A stretch of 60,564 bases of DNA from Promicromonospora sp. AC04 (GTDB lineage Bacteria; Actinomycetota; Actinomycetes; Actinomycetales; Cellulomonadaceae): the NCBI RefSeq assembly GCF_003058225.1, contig NZ_QBUG01000018.1:1-60564 (forward strand), given 5' to 3'. Below the pieces are notes generated by a model, which saw nothing but the letters and a program-made list of their open reading frames with translations, was not told the DNA's origin and ran no database searches. This document shows, piece after piece, positions 38,201-46,428 of the stretch; the first letter of the stretch is position 1, and each line of letters opens with the position of its first letter. The position numbers were made by a program, and so were the translations under genes.

Positions 38201-39424
38201 CTAGGCCTTCTTGTCCAGGAAGAGGAGGCGGACCGGGCGGGTCGTCAGGCGGATCACGTCGTAGAAGAACTTCGGCAGGTACATCTGCAGCGCCATCCGC
38301 AGGTAGCGGGCGCGGAGCCACGGCTTGACCTCGGCCAGCTCGGTGAGCGTCCCGGCCTCGCGGCGCGCGGCCAGCTCCCGCACCGTCGCGGGCAGCTCCG
38401 AGTCGGTGGCGTGCAGGTAGTTGTCCTCGAGCCAGGCGGTGTCGGGCTGCGGCCCGCCCGCGCGGAACGCCTCGGCGGCGTCGGCCACGTGCATCACGCA
38501 GCCGCTGCCGGCGAACGGCGCGTTGAGCAGCTCGGGGGTCACGCCGAAGTCGTCGATGATGACCGTGGACAGGTCCAGGGCCAGCGACTCCATCGCGGCT
38601 GTCGAGCTGACCGTCATGAGCGCGGAGCCGGCCTGCAGCCACTCGGCCATGGGGCCGTCGACGAACCGCAGCGCGTCGCTGCGGTGCCCGAGCCGCTCGT
38701 GCTCGGTGTCCCACAGCTCGTCGTAGGGGAAGGCCTCGTTGTGCGTCTGCCGCTCGCCCTTGCGGGCGCGGAGCTTGACGATGACCTCGAAGTCCTCCTC
38801 GGCGAGCCGCGCGAGGCGGTCCAGGAGGGTGACGCGGTCGGGCCGGTTGTCCGGCACCTTGGCCTGTGCGGCGAACACGACACGCTTGACCGGCTCGGTG
38901 CCGAGGCTCGTGGCCATGTGCTCGAGGAACGGCAGGTGGGCCAGCGGGACCTCGGGGGCGACGCCGTGCGCGGCGAACGCCTCCCGGTAGGCGCCGATCT
39001 CGAGGCGGCTGTGCACCACGAACGCGTCGCACCAGCGGCGCCAGCCCGTGCCCTCGGGCGTGGCGGGCAGCGCCATGCCGGGCAGGCCGGTGATGAGCGC
39101 GGGACGGCGCTTGCCCGCGGCGGCGACGATGGCACGCGCCACGACCTCGGCGACCGGGCCGGTGGCGGCGATGAGCACGACGTCGGGCGTGTTGTCGCGG
39201 ATGTGCGCGGCGAGATCCCGGACGGGGAGCACGGCGGGACGGACCACTGAGGATCCCGCGACGGCGGCGGCGATCTGACTGGTGGTCGGCGCGATCGGCG
39301 TCTTGACGATCACGGCCGAGCGGTCGAGCCCGGCCTCGTCGGCCGGGCCGAGCCTGTCCAGCGTCGCGCATGCCCACTTCAGATACGAGTCGCTGTCCGC
39401 GACCGCGAGCACGCGGATGGTCAT
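38201..39424 (-). CDS. Putative glycosyltransferase (DUF6716-like, GT-B type)
   Basis: A 407-aa cytoplasmic protein. It starts with TIRVLAVADSDSYLKWACATLDRL and has alternating beta/alpha segments typical of GT-B enzymes. The centre has RVVFAAQAKVPDNRPDRVTLLDRLARLAE and VIVKLRARKGERQTH, then PYDELW and SALMTVSSTAAMESLALDLSTVIIDDFG, a donor-site-like block with SST. The C-terminus has RPVRLLFLDKK. I recall a family named DUF6716 beside nonulosonate genes in actinobacteria, but this match is from memory. It overlaps the preceding gene by ATGA, so the two work together. Confidence 0.65.
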   Translation of the reverse strand: MTIRVLAVADSDSYLKWACATLDRLGPADEAGLDRSAVIVKTPIAPTTSQIAAAVAGSSVVRPAVLPVRDLAAHIRDNTPDVVLIAATGPVAEVVARAIVAAAGKRRPALITGLPGMALPATPEGTGWRRWCDAFVVHSRLEIGAYREAFAAHGVAPEVPLAHLPFLEHMATSLGTEPVKRVVFAAQAKVPDNRPDRVTLLDRLARLAEEDFEVIVKLRARKGERQTHNEAFPYDELWDTEHERLGHRSDALRFVDGPMAEWLQAGSALMTVSSTAAMESLALDLSTVIIDDFGVTPELLNAPFAGSGCVMHVADAAEAFRAGGPQPDTAWLEDNYLHATDSELPATVRELAARREAGTLTELAEVKPWLRARYLRMALQMYLPKFFYDVIRLTTRPVRLLFLDKKA

Positions 39425-40494
39425 TCGTTCGCCTCCGGGGAGTCGGTTTCATTAGCGTCCTCGGCTGCGGCCCGGGCTTGCCGGGCGAGCTCGACGACGC
39501 TGGTCAGGTGTGCTCGGTGGTCGGCCGAGGCGCGCGGGGTCCACCAGTCGGCGGGCACGTCGAGCGCGGTGACGGGGACACCGAGCGGTGAAATGATAGT
39601 GGTCAATAGGATGGTCGACGTCGACGGCAGGCTCACCACGCGCTGGCCCGCTCGCAGGCCCCGCAGGCGGATCTCGACGGGGGCGCCGGGCGCGTCGACG
39701 GTCACGCCGTCGATCTCGGCCAGGGCCGCGAGCAGCTCCGGGGTCTGCCGGCGGTGCGGGAGGTAGCGCAGCGCGCTCTCCTTGGCCAGCGACCGGATCC
39801 AGTCGACGTAGCGGTCGGCGTCGATCAGCCCGTCGGCGGCCATCGCCGAGCCGACGACGACGGTGGGCTCGGGCAGCGCGGCGTCGGCGGGCTGCGCGGT
39901 GAGCCAGCCGAAGCGGTTGTGCCGCACGTCGAACCCCTGGGCCCGCAGGCCGGTGGTCAGGTCGGGCCCGAGGGGAAGCGCCGTGAAGATCGTGACGCGG
40001 CCGTCGGCGGCCAGCGACCGCAGCCGGCCGGCGGCCACGGCGCCGAGCCGACGCCGGGGTGCGCGCACGGTGCTGCCGATCCGGACCAGCGGGTCGCGGC
40101 GCACCAGGAGGCGGCACAGCTCGAGGGTCGCCAGGCCGTCGTCGACCAGGACTATGCGGTCCGGGCGGCGCAGGGGGGCGGTGGCCTGGAAGAGGCCGGA
40201 GAAGGCGTCGCCCACGAGCCAGACGGGCTCGCGCGCCGTCAGGGCGCTGCGCCGGCCCGCCAGGTCGAAGGTGAGTCCCTCGGGGAGGGTGAGCTCGCGG
40301 ACGGCGGACAGGGCGTCCCCAAGCGCGGGGACGTCGTCGCGTACGTGCACGTGCGTGTCGGTTCCGCCGAACCCGGCGGCGTGCGCTTCGACCGTGCAGA
40401 GCAGCTGCAGCGGCGACTCGACCAGGGCACCGGCGACACGCTGGGACGTGGCGCGCGGGTCGGTGGTTCGAGGAGCGGGACGGGGGTGCTGCAC
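39421..40494 (-). CDS. Putative nonulosonate (sialyl)transferase-like GT-B protein
   Basis: A 357-aa protein. It carries three motifs seen in several bacterial sialyltransferase families: D/E-D/E-G as VLVDDGLATLEL (about 116), the HP motif as LPHRRQTPELL (about 246, His then Arg), and the S/T-S motif as SLPSTSTILL (about 288). The N-terminus ALVESPLQLLCTVEAH matches the start of polysialyltransferase/GT52-like proteins (SPLQLL). The replacement of HP by HR is unusual. It precedes the DUF6716-like protein (ATGA overlap). The start GTG 40494 lacks a good ribosome binding site. If correct, the cluster has two separate nonulosonate transferases. An alternative is a general capsule GT. Confidence 0.6.
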   Translation of the reverse strand: MQHPRPAPRTTDPRATSQRVAGALVESPLQLLCTVEAHAAGFGGTDTHVHVRDDVPALGDALSAVRELTLPEGLTFDLAGRRSALTAREPVWLVGDAFSGLFQATAPLRRPDRIVLVDDGLATLELCRLLVRRDPLVRIGSTVRAPRRRLGAVAAGRLRSLAADGRVTIFTALPLGPDLTTGLRAQGFDVRHNRFGWLTAQPADAALPEPTVVVGSAMAADGLIDADRYVDWIRSLAKESALRYLPHRRQTPELLAALAEIDGVTVDAPGAPVEIRLRGLRAGQRVVSLPSTSTILLTTIISPLGVPVTALDVPADWWTPRASADHRAHLTSVVELARQARAAAEDANETDSPEANE

Positions 40495-40657
40495 GCGGTG
40501 CAGTCTCTCACGTACGGAGTCTCGCGCGGTCCGGCGGTGTGGTCCCGCGGCTGCGACCTCCAATCCCGACCACACTGCTAGGGTTTGTGACCCGCTAGGA
40601 TCGAACGGCCGGATCGTCCCCGGCAGTGCCCCCGACCAGACAGGTATTTCACGCACC

Positions 40658-41653
40658 GTGAGCACACCTACTACCGATGCGGCCGCGCCGGCAAAGCCGG
40701 CCGCCAGCGGCGACGCCAAGAAGCCGCCGCCGCCGCTCGTCCCCAGCACGACGTCTGCCGAGCGGCTCGCACTCGCGCAGCAGCACGGACTGCGCCCCCT
40801 GAACGTCCGCCCGCCGCTGGGCGAATACATCCGCAGCCTGGCGAGCCGCTGGGCGTTCATCCGGGTCCTGGCCACGTCCACGGCGTACGCCAAGAACCAG
40901 AACAACTACCTGGGCCAGCTCTGGGCAGTGCTCAACCCGATCCTCAACGCGGCCGTGTACGTGCTGATCTTCGGTGTCCTGCTCCACCTGAGCCGTGGGG
41001 TCAGCAACTCGATCGCGTACATCGTGATCGGCGTCTTCATGTTCCGGTTCGTCGAGGCCTCGGTGAGCGGCGGCGCCAAGTCGATCAGCGGCAAGACGCA
41101 GCTCCTGCGCTCCCTGCACTTCCCGCGCGCCGTGCTGCCGATGTCCACTGTGCTGTCGCTGCTCACCACGCTCGTCCCGGCGATCGTCGTGATGTGTGGC
41201 ATCACGCTGCTGAGCGGCTACATCCCGACGTACACGATGGTCCATGTGACGTGGTGGTGGCTGCTGCTGCCCGCGGCCGTGGCGCTGATGTGGATCTTCA
41301 ACACGGGTCTCGCGTTCATCATGGCGCGGATGGTGGCCAGCGTCCCCGACCTCGACAACATCATCGGGTTCGTCATGCGGGTGCTGATGTATGCGTCGGG
41401 CGTGATCTTCCCGGTGTCGCACTACGTCGAGAACCTCGGTGTCTCCGAGACGGCCAAGACCATCCTCACGGGGGTGCTGGACTACCAGCCCATCGCGGTC
41501 TACCTGTACCTGGTGCGCTCCGTGCTGATGCAGGAGGACGCGTTCCCGCCCAGCGGCCTGATGTGGGCGCTCGGCGGCGTGTGGGCAGTGGTGTTCTTCG
41601 TGATCGGTTTCATCGTCTTCTGGCGCGGTGAGGAGAGGTACGGACGTGACTGA
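40658..41653 (+). CDS. ABC transporter permease, polysaccharide export type (Wzm/TagG-like)
   Basis: A 331-aa ABC-2 permease. A Pro/Ala-rich cytoplasmic N-terminus of about 60 residues precedes six membrane helices. The amphipathic AYAKNQNNYLGQLWAVLNPILNAAVYVLIFG before the first helices is the typical signature of Wzm/TagG-type exporters, and KSISGKTQLLRSLHFPRAVLPMSTVLSLL follows. It passes lipid-linked polymer across the membrane with the ATPase encoded next. The start is GTG 40658; AGG lies about 15 nt upstream, so the site is weak. Its stop lies inside the next gene (8-bp overlap). Confidence 0.88.
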   Translation: MSTPTTDAAAPAKPAASGDAKKPPPPLVPSTTSAERLALAQQHGLRPLNVRPPLGEYIRSLASRWAFIRVLATSTAYAKNQNNYLGQLWAVLNPILNAAVYVLIFGVLLHLSRGVSNSIAYIVIGVFMFRFVEASVSGGAKSISGKTQLLRSLHFPRAVLPMSTVLSLLTTLVPAIVVMCGITLLSGYIPTYTMVHVTWWWLLLPAAVALMWIFNTGLAFIMARMVASVPDLDNIIGFVMRVLMYASGVIFPVSHYVENLGVSETAKTILTGVLDYQPIAVYLYLVRSVLMQEDAFPPSGLMWALGGVWAVVFFVIGFIVFWRGEERYGRD

Positions 41654-42656
41654 GGCCGACGAGCACATGGACTTCGACCTCGAGGTCGAGCCCGAGGACG
41701 CCGGGCAGGAGGCCCTCGAGACCGAGCTCGGCGGCCCGTGTCTCGTGGTGGACGACCTGCACGTCGTCTACCGCGTCATCGGCGGACGCGCCAAGAAGGA
41801 AGCCGAGCAGGGCGCCGAGGTCCGCGAGATCAAGCTGAAGGTCCCCTTCCACAAGCGGCTGCTCCGGGCCGGACGCCGGCACGTCGGCGCCGTCAGCGAG
41901 GTGCACGCCGTGCGGGGGGTCTCCTTCACGGTGCGGCACGGGGAGTCCGTCGGGATCGTCGGCGTCAACGGCTCCGGCAAGAGCACCATGCTGCGGGCGA
42001 TCGCGGGGCTCATGCCCCCGAAGTCCGGCAGCGTGCATGTCTCGGGCGAGCCGTCGCTGCTCGGCGTGAACGCGGCGCTCATGCCGTCGCTGACGGGCGA
42101 GCGCAACATCATGATCGGCGGCCTCGCGCTCGGGCTCACGCCCAAGCAGGTCGACGAGAAGTTCGACGAGGTGGTGGAGTTCTCCGGCATCGGTGACTTC
42201 GTCTACCTGCCGATGAAGACGTACTCGTCCGGCATGGGCGCGCGCCTGCGGTTCGCGATCTCGTCGGCCGCATCGCCGGACATCCTGATGATCGACGAGG
42301 CCCTCGCCACCGGCGACGCCGCCTTCAAGGAGCGCAGCAAGTCGCGCATCGAGGACGTCCGCGCCAACGCGGGCACCGTGTTCCTCGTGAGCCACTCGAT
42401 CTCGACCATCGAGGCGATGTGCACGCGCGTGCTGTGGATGCACCAGGGCCAGCTCGTCATGGACGGCCCGGTGCACGAGGTCGCTGACGCGTACAAGAAC
42501 TTCGTGCGGGCGCAACGCCCCGGCATGGGCCCGGCCCGCCGTCGGGCGCTGCAGCGCAAGCGTGCGGCGGAAGAGGCCGCGAAGAAGAAGGCCGAAGAGG
42601 CGGAGCAGAAGAAGGCCGAGGCCCAGGCGCTGAAGGCGGAAGAGGCCCGCGCCTGA
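41646..42656 (+). CDS. ABC transporter ATP-binding protein, polysaccharide export type (Wzt/TagH-like)
   Basis: A 336-aa ATPase. Walker A is GVNGSGKST, the signature is YSSGMGARL, and Walker B is ILMIDEALATGD with the H-loop in FLVSHSIST. An insertion before the nucleotide domain (GRAKKEAEQGAEVREIKLKVPFHKRLLRAGRRHVG) marks TagH/Wzt-type exporters. No C-terminal carbohydrate-binding domain follows. The end is a charged, Lys/Glu/Ala-rich coiled coil (AEEAAKKKAEEAEQKKAEAQ). It forms the exporter with the permease, with which it overlaps by 8 bp; GGAGAGG lies 8 nt before GTG 41646. LCP enzymes at 0.2-3 kb may act on the exported chain. Confidence 0.9.
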   Translation: MTEADEHMDFDLEVEPEDAGQEALETELGGPCLVVDDLHVVYRVIGGRAKKEAEQGAEVREIKLKVPFHKRLLRAGRRHVGAVSEVHAVRGVSFTVRHGESVGIVGVNGSGKSTMLRAIAGLMPPKSGSVHVSGEPSLLGVNAALMPSLTGERNIMIGGLALGLTPKQVDEKFDEVVEFSGIGDFVYLPMKTYSSGMGARLRFAISSAASPDILMIDEALATGDAAFKERSKSRIEDVRANAGTVFLVSHSISTIEAMCTRVLWMHQGQLVMDGPVHEVADAYKNFVRAQRPGMGPARRRALQRKRAAEEAAKKKAEEAEQKKAEAQALKAEEARA

Positions 42657-42664
42657 TCAGCGTG

Positions 42665-42781
42665 CCGAGGTAGGGCGAAGTAGAACTGGGGCGGAGCGAC
42701 CTGTGTGGTTGCTCCGCCCCAGCCCTGTTTTGCCCTGGTTCTGCTTTGCGCTGGTTCTACCTCGCGCTGGTTCTCCTCGGC
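42665..42781. repeat. Hairpin element of the TAGAACC repeat family (terminator candidate)
   Basis: Stem CTGGGGCGGAGC (42686-42697) with GCTCCGCCCCAG (42711-42722) and further pairing inside. It is flanked by CGAGGTAG/GTAGAAC on the left and GGTTCTACCTCG/GGTTCTCCTCGG on the right. It lies between convergent genes and is related to the element at 19498-19587. Confidence 0.7.
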
Positions 42782-42785
42782 ATGC

Positions 42786-44213
42786 TCAGGGCAGGAGGTT
42801 CGCCAGGTAGGCACGGACCGTCTCCACGGCGTCGGGCACCAGGACGTCGGTGGTGTCGATGACGAGCTCGGCGTCGTCGGGCTCCTCGTAGGGCGAGGAG
42901 ATGCCCGTGAACTCGGCGATCTCGCCCGCCCGCGCCCTGGCGTAGAAGCCCTTGCGGTCGCGTGCCTCGCACACCGCCAGGGGCGTGCTGATGTGCACGA
43001 GGACGAAGTGCGCGCCGGCCTCCTCGGCCAGGGCCCGCACCTTCGCCCGGCCGGCCGCGAACGGCGCGATCGGCGCGGCGACGGCGATGCCGCCGTGCTT
43101 GGCCACGAGCGCCGCCACGTATCCGATGCGCTCCACGTTGGTCTCGCGGGACTCGCGGTCGAACCCGAGTCCCTTCGACAGGTGGTGCCGCACCTCGTCG
43201 CCGTCGAGCAGGGTCGTCCCCAGGCCGTCGTCGTCCAGCTCGGCGGCCAGGGCGCGGGCGACCGTCGACTTGCCCGAGCCCGACAGGCCCGTGAAGAACA
43301 CGACGGCGCCCTGCCGGTGGGCGCCGCCCGCGGCGCGAGCGACCTCGGCGGCCGAGGCGGGCGGGTACAGCGCCCGCACCGCCTCGTCGCGCACGCGGGG
43401 CAGGGCCGCCACGCGCTCGGCGGTGGCCGGCGAGCGGTGCGCGGCGAGCGTCTCGACGCGCGCGGCGCCGTAGGCGGCCGCTACCTCGTCGAGCATCGTC
43501 CCGCCCAGCCCGGACCACGGCACGACGACGGTGGCCACCCGCGCGCCGGTGCGCTCGGCCAGGGTGTCGGCCAGCCCCAGTGCCGCCCGCACGAGCCCGG
43601 GAGCGCCGACGACGCCGGGCTCCGGGGCGCGGCGCGCGACCGGCACGAGCAGCAGCACGGTGCCGGTGCGGCCGCCTGCGTCGGCACCCGCGTCGGCACC
43701 AGCACCTGAGTCGGGACCTGCAGCCGCGCTGGGACCGGCAGCCGCGCTGGGACCGGCACTTGCGCTGGGACCGGTACCCGCACCGGCGCCCGAGGCGAGC
43801 GCCACCGCGGCGTCGGACTCCTCACGGGTCGGCACCTCGGTGACGAGCAGGCCGAGGCGGCTCCCGGCGTCGTCCCCGAGGTCCGCTTCGAGGGCCGCCC
43901 GCACCTCACGAGCCGGCCGGCGCACGGCGTCGTCCCACTGCGGCCCGATCGCCGCGGCGAGCGGCTTGAGCGGCTCCAGGGCGTCGGGCGCTTCGCCGGG
44001 CCCAGCAGCGTGGGGCCCAGCAGCGTGGGGCCCTGCAGTGAGGCGGGCCAGCGGGGTGTTCTCGGCGTCGGTCAGGACGGCGCTGGCCGGGGTGCCGGTC
44101 GGTGCGTCCTGCAGGGCGGCCGCGAGGGCCGACGGCGGGACCGCGCCGCCGAGGGCCAGCTCGAGGAGGTCCAGCTCGTCGTCGGACAGGACGCGGGCGG
44201 GGGAGTCGGTCAT
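42786..44213 (-). CDS. cysC: APS kinase with a degenerate ATP-sulfurylase-like N-terminus
   Basis: A 475-aa protein. Residues about 298-475 are a complete adenylylsulfate kinase, which makes PAPS from APS and ATP: FFTGLSGSGKST (P-loop at about 308), LLDGDEVRHHLSKGLGF, RESRETNVERIGYVAALVAKHGGI, APIAPF and ISTPLAVCEARDRKGFYARARAG. The first roughly 297 residues look like worn ATP sulfurylase: LSDDELDLLELALGGAVPP recalls its LTDRQLCDLELILNGGFSP start, and later ALPRVRDEAVRALYPP. The QxRN and HxxH catalytic motifs are not seen. A Gly/Ala/Ser-rich, repetitive linker lies inside. The ATG overlaps the TSUP stop (ATGA). Sulfate activation itself is done by CysD and CysN. Confidence 0.85.
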   Translation of the reverse strand: MTDSPARVLSDDELDLLELALGGAVPPSALAAALQDAPTGTPASAVLTDAENTPLARLTAGPHAAGPHAAGPGEAPDALEPLKPLAAAIGPQWDDAVRRPAREVRAALEADLGDDAGSRLGLLVTEVPTREESDAAVALASGAGAGTGPSASAGPSAAAGPSAAAGPDSGAGADAGADAGGRTGTVLLLVPVARRAPEPGVVGAPGLVRAALGLADTLAERTGARVATVVVPWSGLGGTMLDEVAAAYGAARVETLAAHRSPATAERVAALPRVRDEAVRALYPPASAAEVARAAGGAHRQGAVVFFTGLSGSGKSTVARALAAELDDDGLGTTLLDGDEVRHHLSKGLGFDRESRETNVERIGYVAALVAKHGGIAVAAPIAPFAAGRAKVRALAEEAGAHFVLVHISTPLAVCEARDRKGFYARARAGEIAEFTGISSPYEEPDDAELVIDTTDVLVPDAVETVRAYLANLLP

Positions 44214-45304
44214 CTGCTGTGGCTCGTTTCTGCTGAGTCTTCGGTCAGGTCTTCTGCTGGGTCTCCGGCTGGGTCTCCGGCTGGGTCTCCGGCTGCGTCT
44301 CCGGCTGGTGCATCGGCCGGGTCTTCGGCCCGGTCGGCCCCGGAGCCGCGCGACGGACCCGACCGGCCCCCGGCGGGCTCCTCCGGGGACGAGTCTGCTA
44401 CGGCCGCCGCCGGAAGGGCGGCGAAGCGGCGCTTGACCCAGAACCACACCAGGTTGCCGAAGACCAGCGCCGCCCCAGCGGCGCCCAGCACCACGGGGAG
44501 GCTCGCGCCCAGCAGCTTGAGCGCGGACGCGAGCAGCAGGATCGCCAGGGCGCGGCGGATGATGCCGCCCGGCGCGCGCGAGGACACGTGGGCGCCGAAC
44601 CAGGCGCCGGGGATGGCGCCGATGAGGAGGGACGTCGTCAGGCCGAGCGAGAAGTCGCCGTACAGGATGTGCCCCAGTGACGCCGCGGCGACGAGCGGCA
44701 CTGCCTGGACCAGGTCGGTACCGACGAGCTGGGACGCCTTGAGCGCCGGGTAGAGCAGCAGGAGCACGACGATGACCACCGAGCCGGCGCCGACCGACGT
44801 CATGCCGACCAGGAGCCCGGCCACCGCGCCGAGGATCGCGGTGGGCACGGGGCGCACCACCAGCTCCGGCGGGGCCGCCGGCTGGGTGGGCCCCTCGCCG
44901 AGCGCCGAGCGGCTCCGCACCATCTGCAGCACGGCGCGGACCACCAGCCCGCCGGACGCGATGAGCAGCGCGACCCCGAGGATCGTCTGGAGCGCGGTGT
45001 CGAGGGAGTTGCCGAACGGCAGCACCTTGATCAGCAGGGCGCCGGAGAACGCGGCGGGCACCGAGCCCACGCACAGCCACAGCACGAGCTTCAGGTTCAC
45101 GGTCCTGCGCCGCAGGTGCACTATCGCGCCGGCGGGCTTCATGAAGAGGCTGGCGACCACGTCGCTGGAGACCGCCACGAGGGGGTCCACGCGGAACACG
45201 AAGATCAGCATCGGCGTCATGAGGGCGCCGCCGCCCATCCCGGTCAGGCCCACGATGAAGCCGACCGCCAGGCCGCCGAGGATCAGGGGAAGGTCGATGG
45301 TCAT
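44210..45304 (-). CDS. TauE/SafE (TSUP) family sulfur-compound transporter
   Basis: A 364-aa membrane protein with about eight helices. It has the twin TSUP repeats: LGGLAVGFIVGLTGMGGGALMTPMLI, and AVAGLLVGMTSVGAGSVVIVVLLLLYP with GTDLVQAVPL. Members carry sulfate, sulfite, taurine-like or other anions. Here the adjoining sulfate-activation genes suggest sulfate uptake (inference). The last roughly 65 residues are acidic and repetitive (AGDPAGDPAGDPAED), encoded by 12-bp repeats. It is coupled to the APS kinase gene by an ATGA overlap and divergent from cysQ. Confidence 0.85.
   Translation of the reverse strand: MTIDLPLILGGLAVGFIVGLTGMGGGALMTPMLIFVFRVDPLVAVSSDVVASLFMKPAGAIVHLRRRTVNLKLVLWLCVGSVPAAFSGALLIKVLPFGNSLDTALQTILGVALLIASGGLVVRAVLQMVRSRSALGEGPTQPAAPPELVVRPVPTAILGAVAGLLVGMTSVGAGSVVIVVLLLLYPALKASQLVGTDLVQAVPLVAAASLGHILYGDFSLGLTTSLLIGAIPGAWFGAHVSSRAPGGIIRRALAILLLASALKLLGASLPVVLGAAGAALVFGNLVWFWVKRRFAALPAAAVADSSPEEPAGGRSGPSRGSGADRAEDPADAPAGDAAGDPAGDPAGDPAEDLTEDSAETSHSR
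44257..44304. repeat. 12-bp coding tandem repeat in the TSUP gene
   Basis: Four units CTGGGTCTCCGG (44257, 44269, 44281, 44293, the last with one change) encode AGDP-type repeats in the acidic tail. Confidence 0.8.
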
Positions 45305-45336
45305 AGCGGGCGCCGCGCCGTCCCGGCCCGGAACCT

Positions 45337-45376
45337 GCTAATTCCGACTAATCTCATCGGGATAGTAGTCATTAGC
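45337..45376. promoter_or_regulatory. Candidate operator between the divergent sulfur genes
   Basis: GCTAAT (45337-45342) and ATTAGC (45371-45376) enclose a second pair GACTA/TAGTC and the centre ATCTCATCGGGAT. The 40-bp nested dyad is the most AT-rich spot in the area and lies 33 bp before the TSUP start and 170 bp before cysQ, where one regulator could control both units. No known motif is assigned. Confidence 0.45.
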
Positions 45377-45546
45377 GCCACCTGGAGCGGGTAGAGGTCG
45401 TTACTGGTCCACTGGCCCTGGATCGCATGCCGGAATGGTAGCCTCGGCGCGTCCGCCGGACTTTCATCCACGGCACCTTGGCCTAGTCGTCGAGCGCTGC
45501 GCAGAGACGGCTGGATCGCCGGAGAAGACGTCCACCCTGGAGATCG

Positions 45547-46428
45547 ATGAACGCGCCGTCCCCTACGCTCCCTCAGGCGTCGCTCGACGACGACGCCCTT
45601 GCCCACGCACTCGCCTCGGGAGCGGCGGAGGTGCTCCTCGCGCTCCGCGCCGAGGTCGACGCCGCCGGCGGCTCCTTCGCCGCCAAGGAGCTCAAGGACG
45701 CGGGTGATGCCGCAGCTCAGGCATGGCTCGCGGCCGCACTGACCGCAGCCCGGCCCGCCGACGCCGTCCTCTCGGAGGAGGCCAAGGACGACGCGTCCCG
45801 CACCCGTGCAGATCGTGTGTGGATCATCGACCCGCTCGACGGTACCCGCGAGTTCGCGGAGCGGCACGCCGACGGGCCCCTGGCCGGGCAGTGGCGCGAC
45901 GACTTCGCCGTCCACGTCGCGCTCTGGGAGCGCGGCGTCGGGCTCACCGCCGCAGCGGTCGCCCTGCCTGCCCGCGAGCAGGTCATGACCACCGCGGACG
46001 GCGTCGTGCCGGACGACGACAGCGCCGCCGTCCTGGCCGGGAACCGGCCGCTGCGGATCGCGGCGAGCCGCAGCCGCCCGCCGGAGTTCGTGGCCGCCCT
46101 GGCCGAGCGCGACGACGTCGAGCTGGTGCCGATGGGCTCCGCGGGTGTCAAGATGATGGCGGTCGCTGACGCTACAGTTGACGCCTACGTCCACGGGGGT
46201 GGGCAGTACGAGTGGGACTCTGCGGCCCCTGTCGCCGTGGCACGGTCCCGAGGCCTCGTCTGCACCCGCCTCGACGGATCCGAGCTCGAGTACAACCGGG
46301 AGAGCCCCTGGCTCCCTGACCTGTTCGTATGCCCCCCGGCACTGGCTCCGCGCCTGCGTGAGCTGCTCGACACCGTTGGTGTCGCGTCCGTGGTCGGGGC
46401 AGATAGCAAAGTAGGTGCCAAGGAGTGA
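45547..46428 (+). CDS. cysQ: 3'(2'),5'-bisphosphate nucleotidase (CysQ-like)
   Basis: A 293-aa phosphatase of the inositol monophosphatase fold. Metal motifs are [19 protein letters not shown] (D and E ligands), and the C-terminal [21 protein letters not shown]. CysQ removes the 3'-phosphate from PAP, the by-product of sulfotransferases, and can also hydrolyse PAPS. An inositol-phosphatase role is possible, but the neighbours (CysD, CysN, CysC) favour PAP. GGAGATCG stands just before the ATG. Its stop overlaps cysD (GTGA). It would clear PAP made by the sulfotransferase-like protein. Confidence 0.85.
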   Translation: MNAPSPTLPQASLDDDALAHALASGAAEVLLALRAEVDAAGGSFAAKELKDAGDAAAQAWLAAALTAARPADAVLSEEAKDDASRTRADRVWIIDPLDGTREFAERHADGPLAGQWRDDFAVHVALWERGVGLTAAAVALPAREQVMTTADGVVPDDDSAAVLAGNRPLRIAASRSRPPEFVAALAERDDVELVPMGSAGVKMMAVADATVDAYVHGGGQYEWDSAAPVAVARSRGLVCTRLDGSELEYNRESPWLPDLFVCPPALAPRLRELLDTVGVASVVGADSKVGAKE

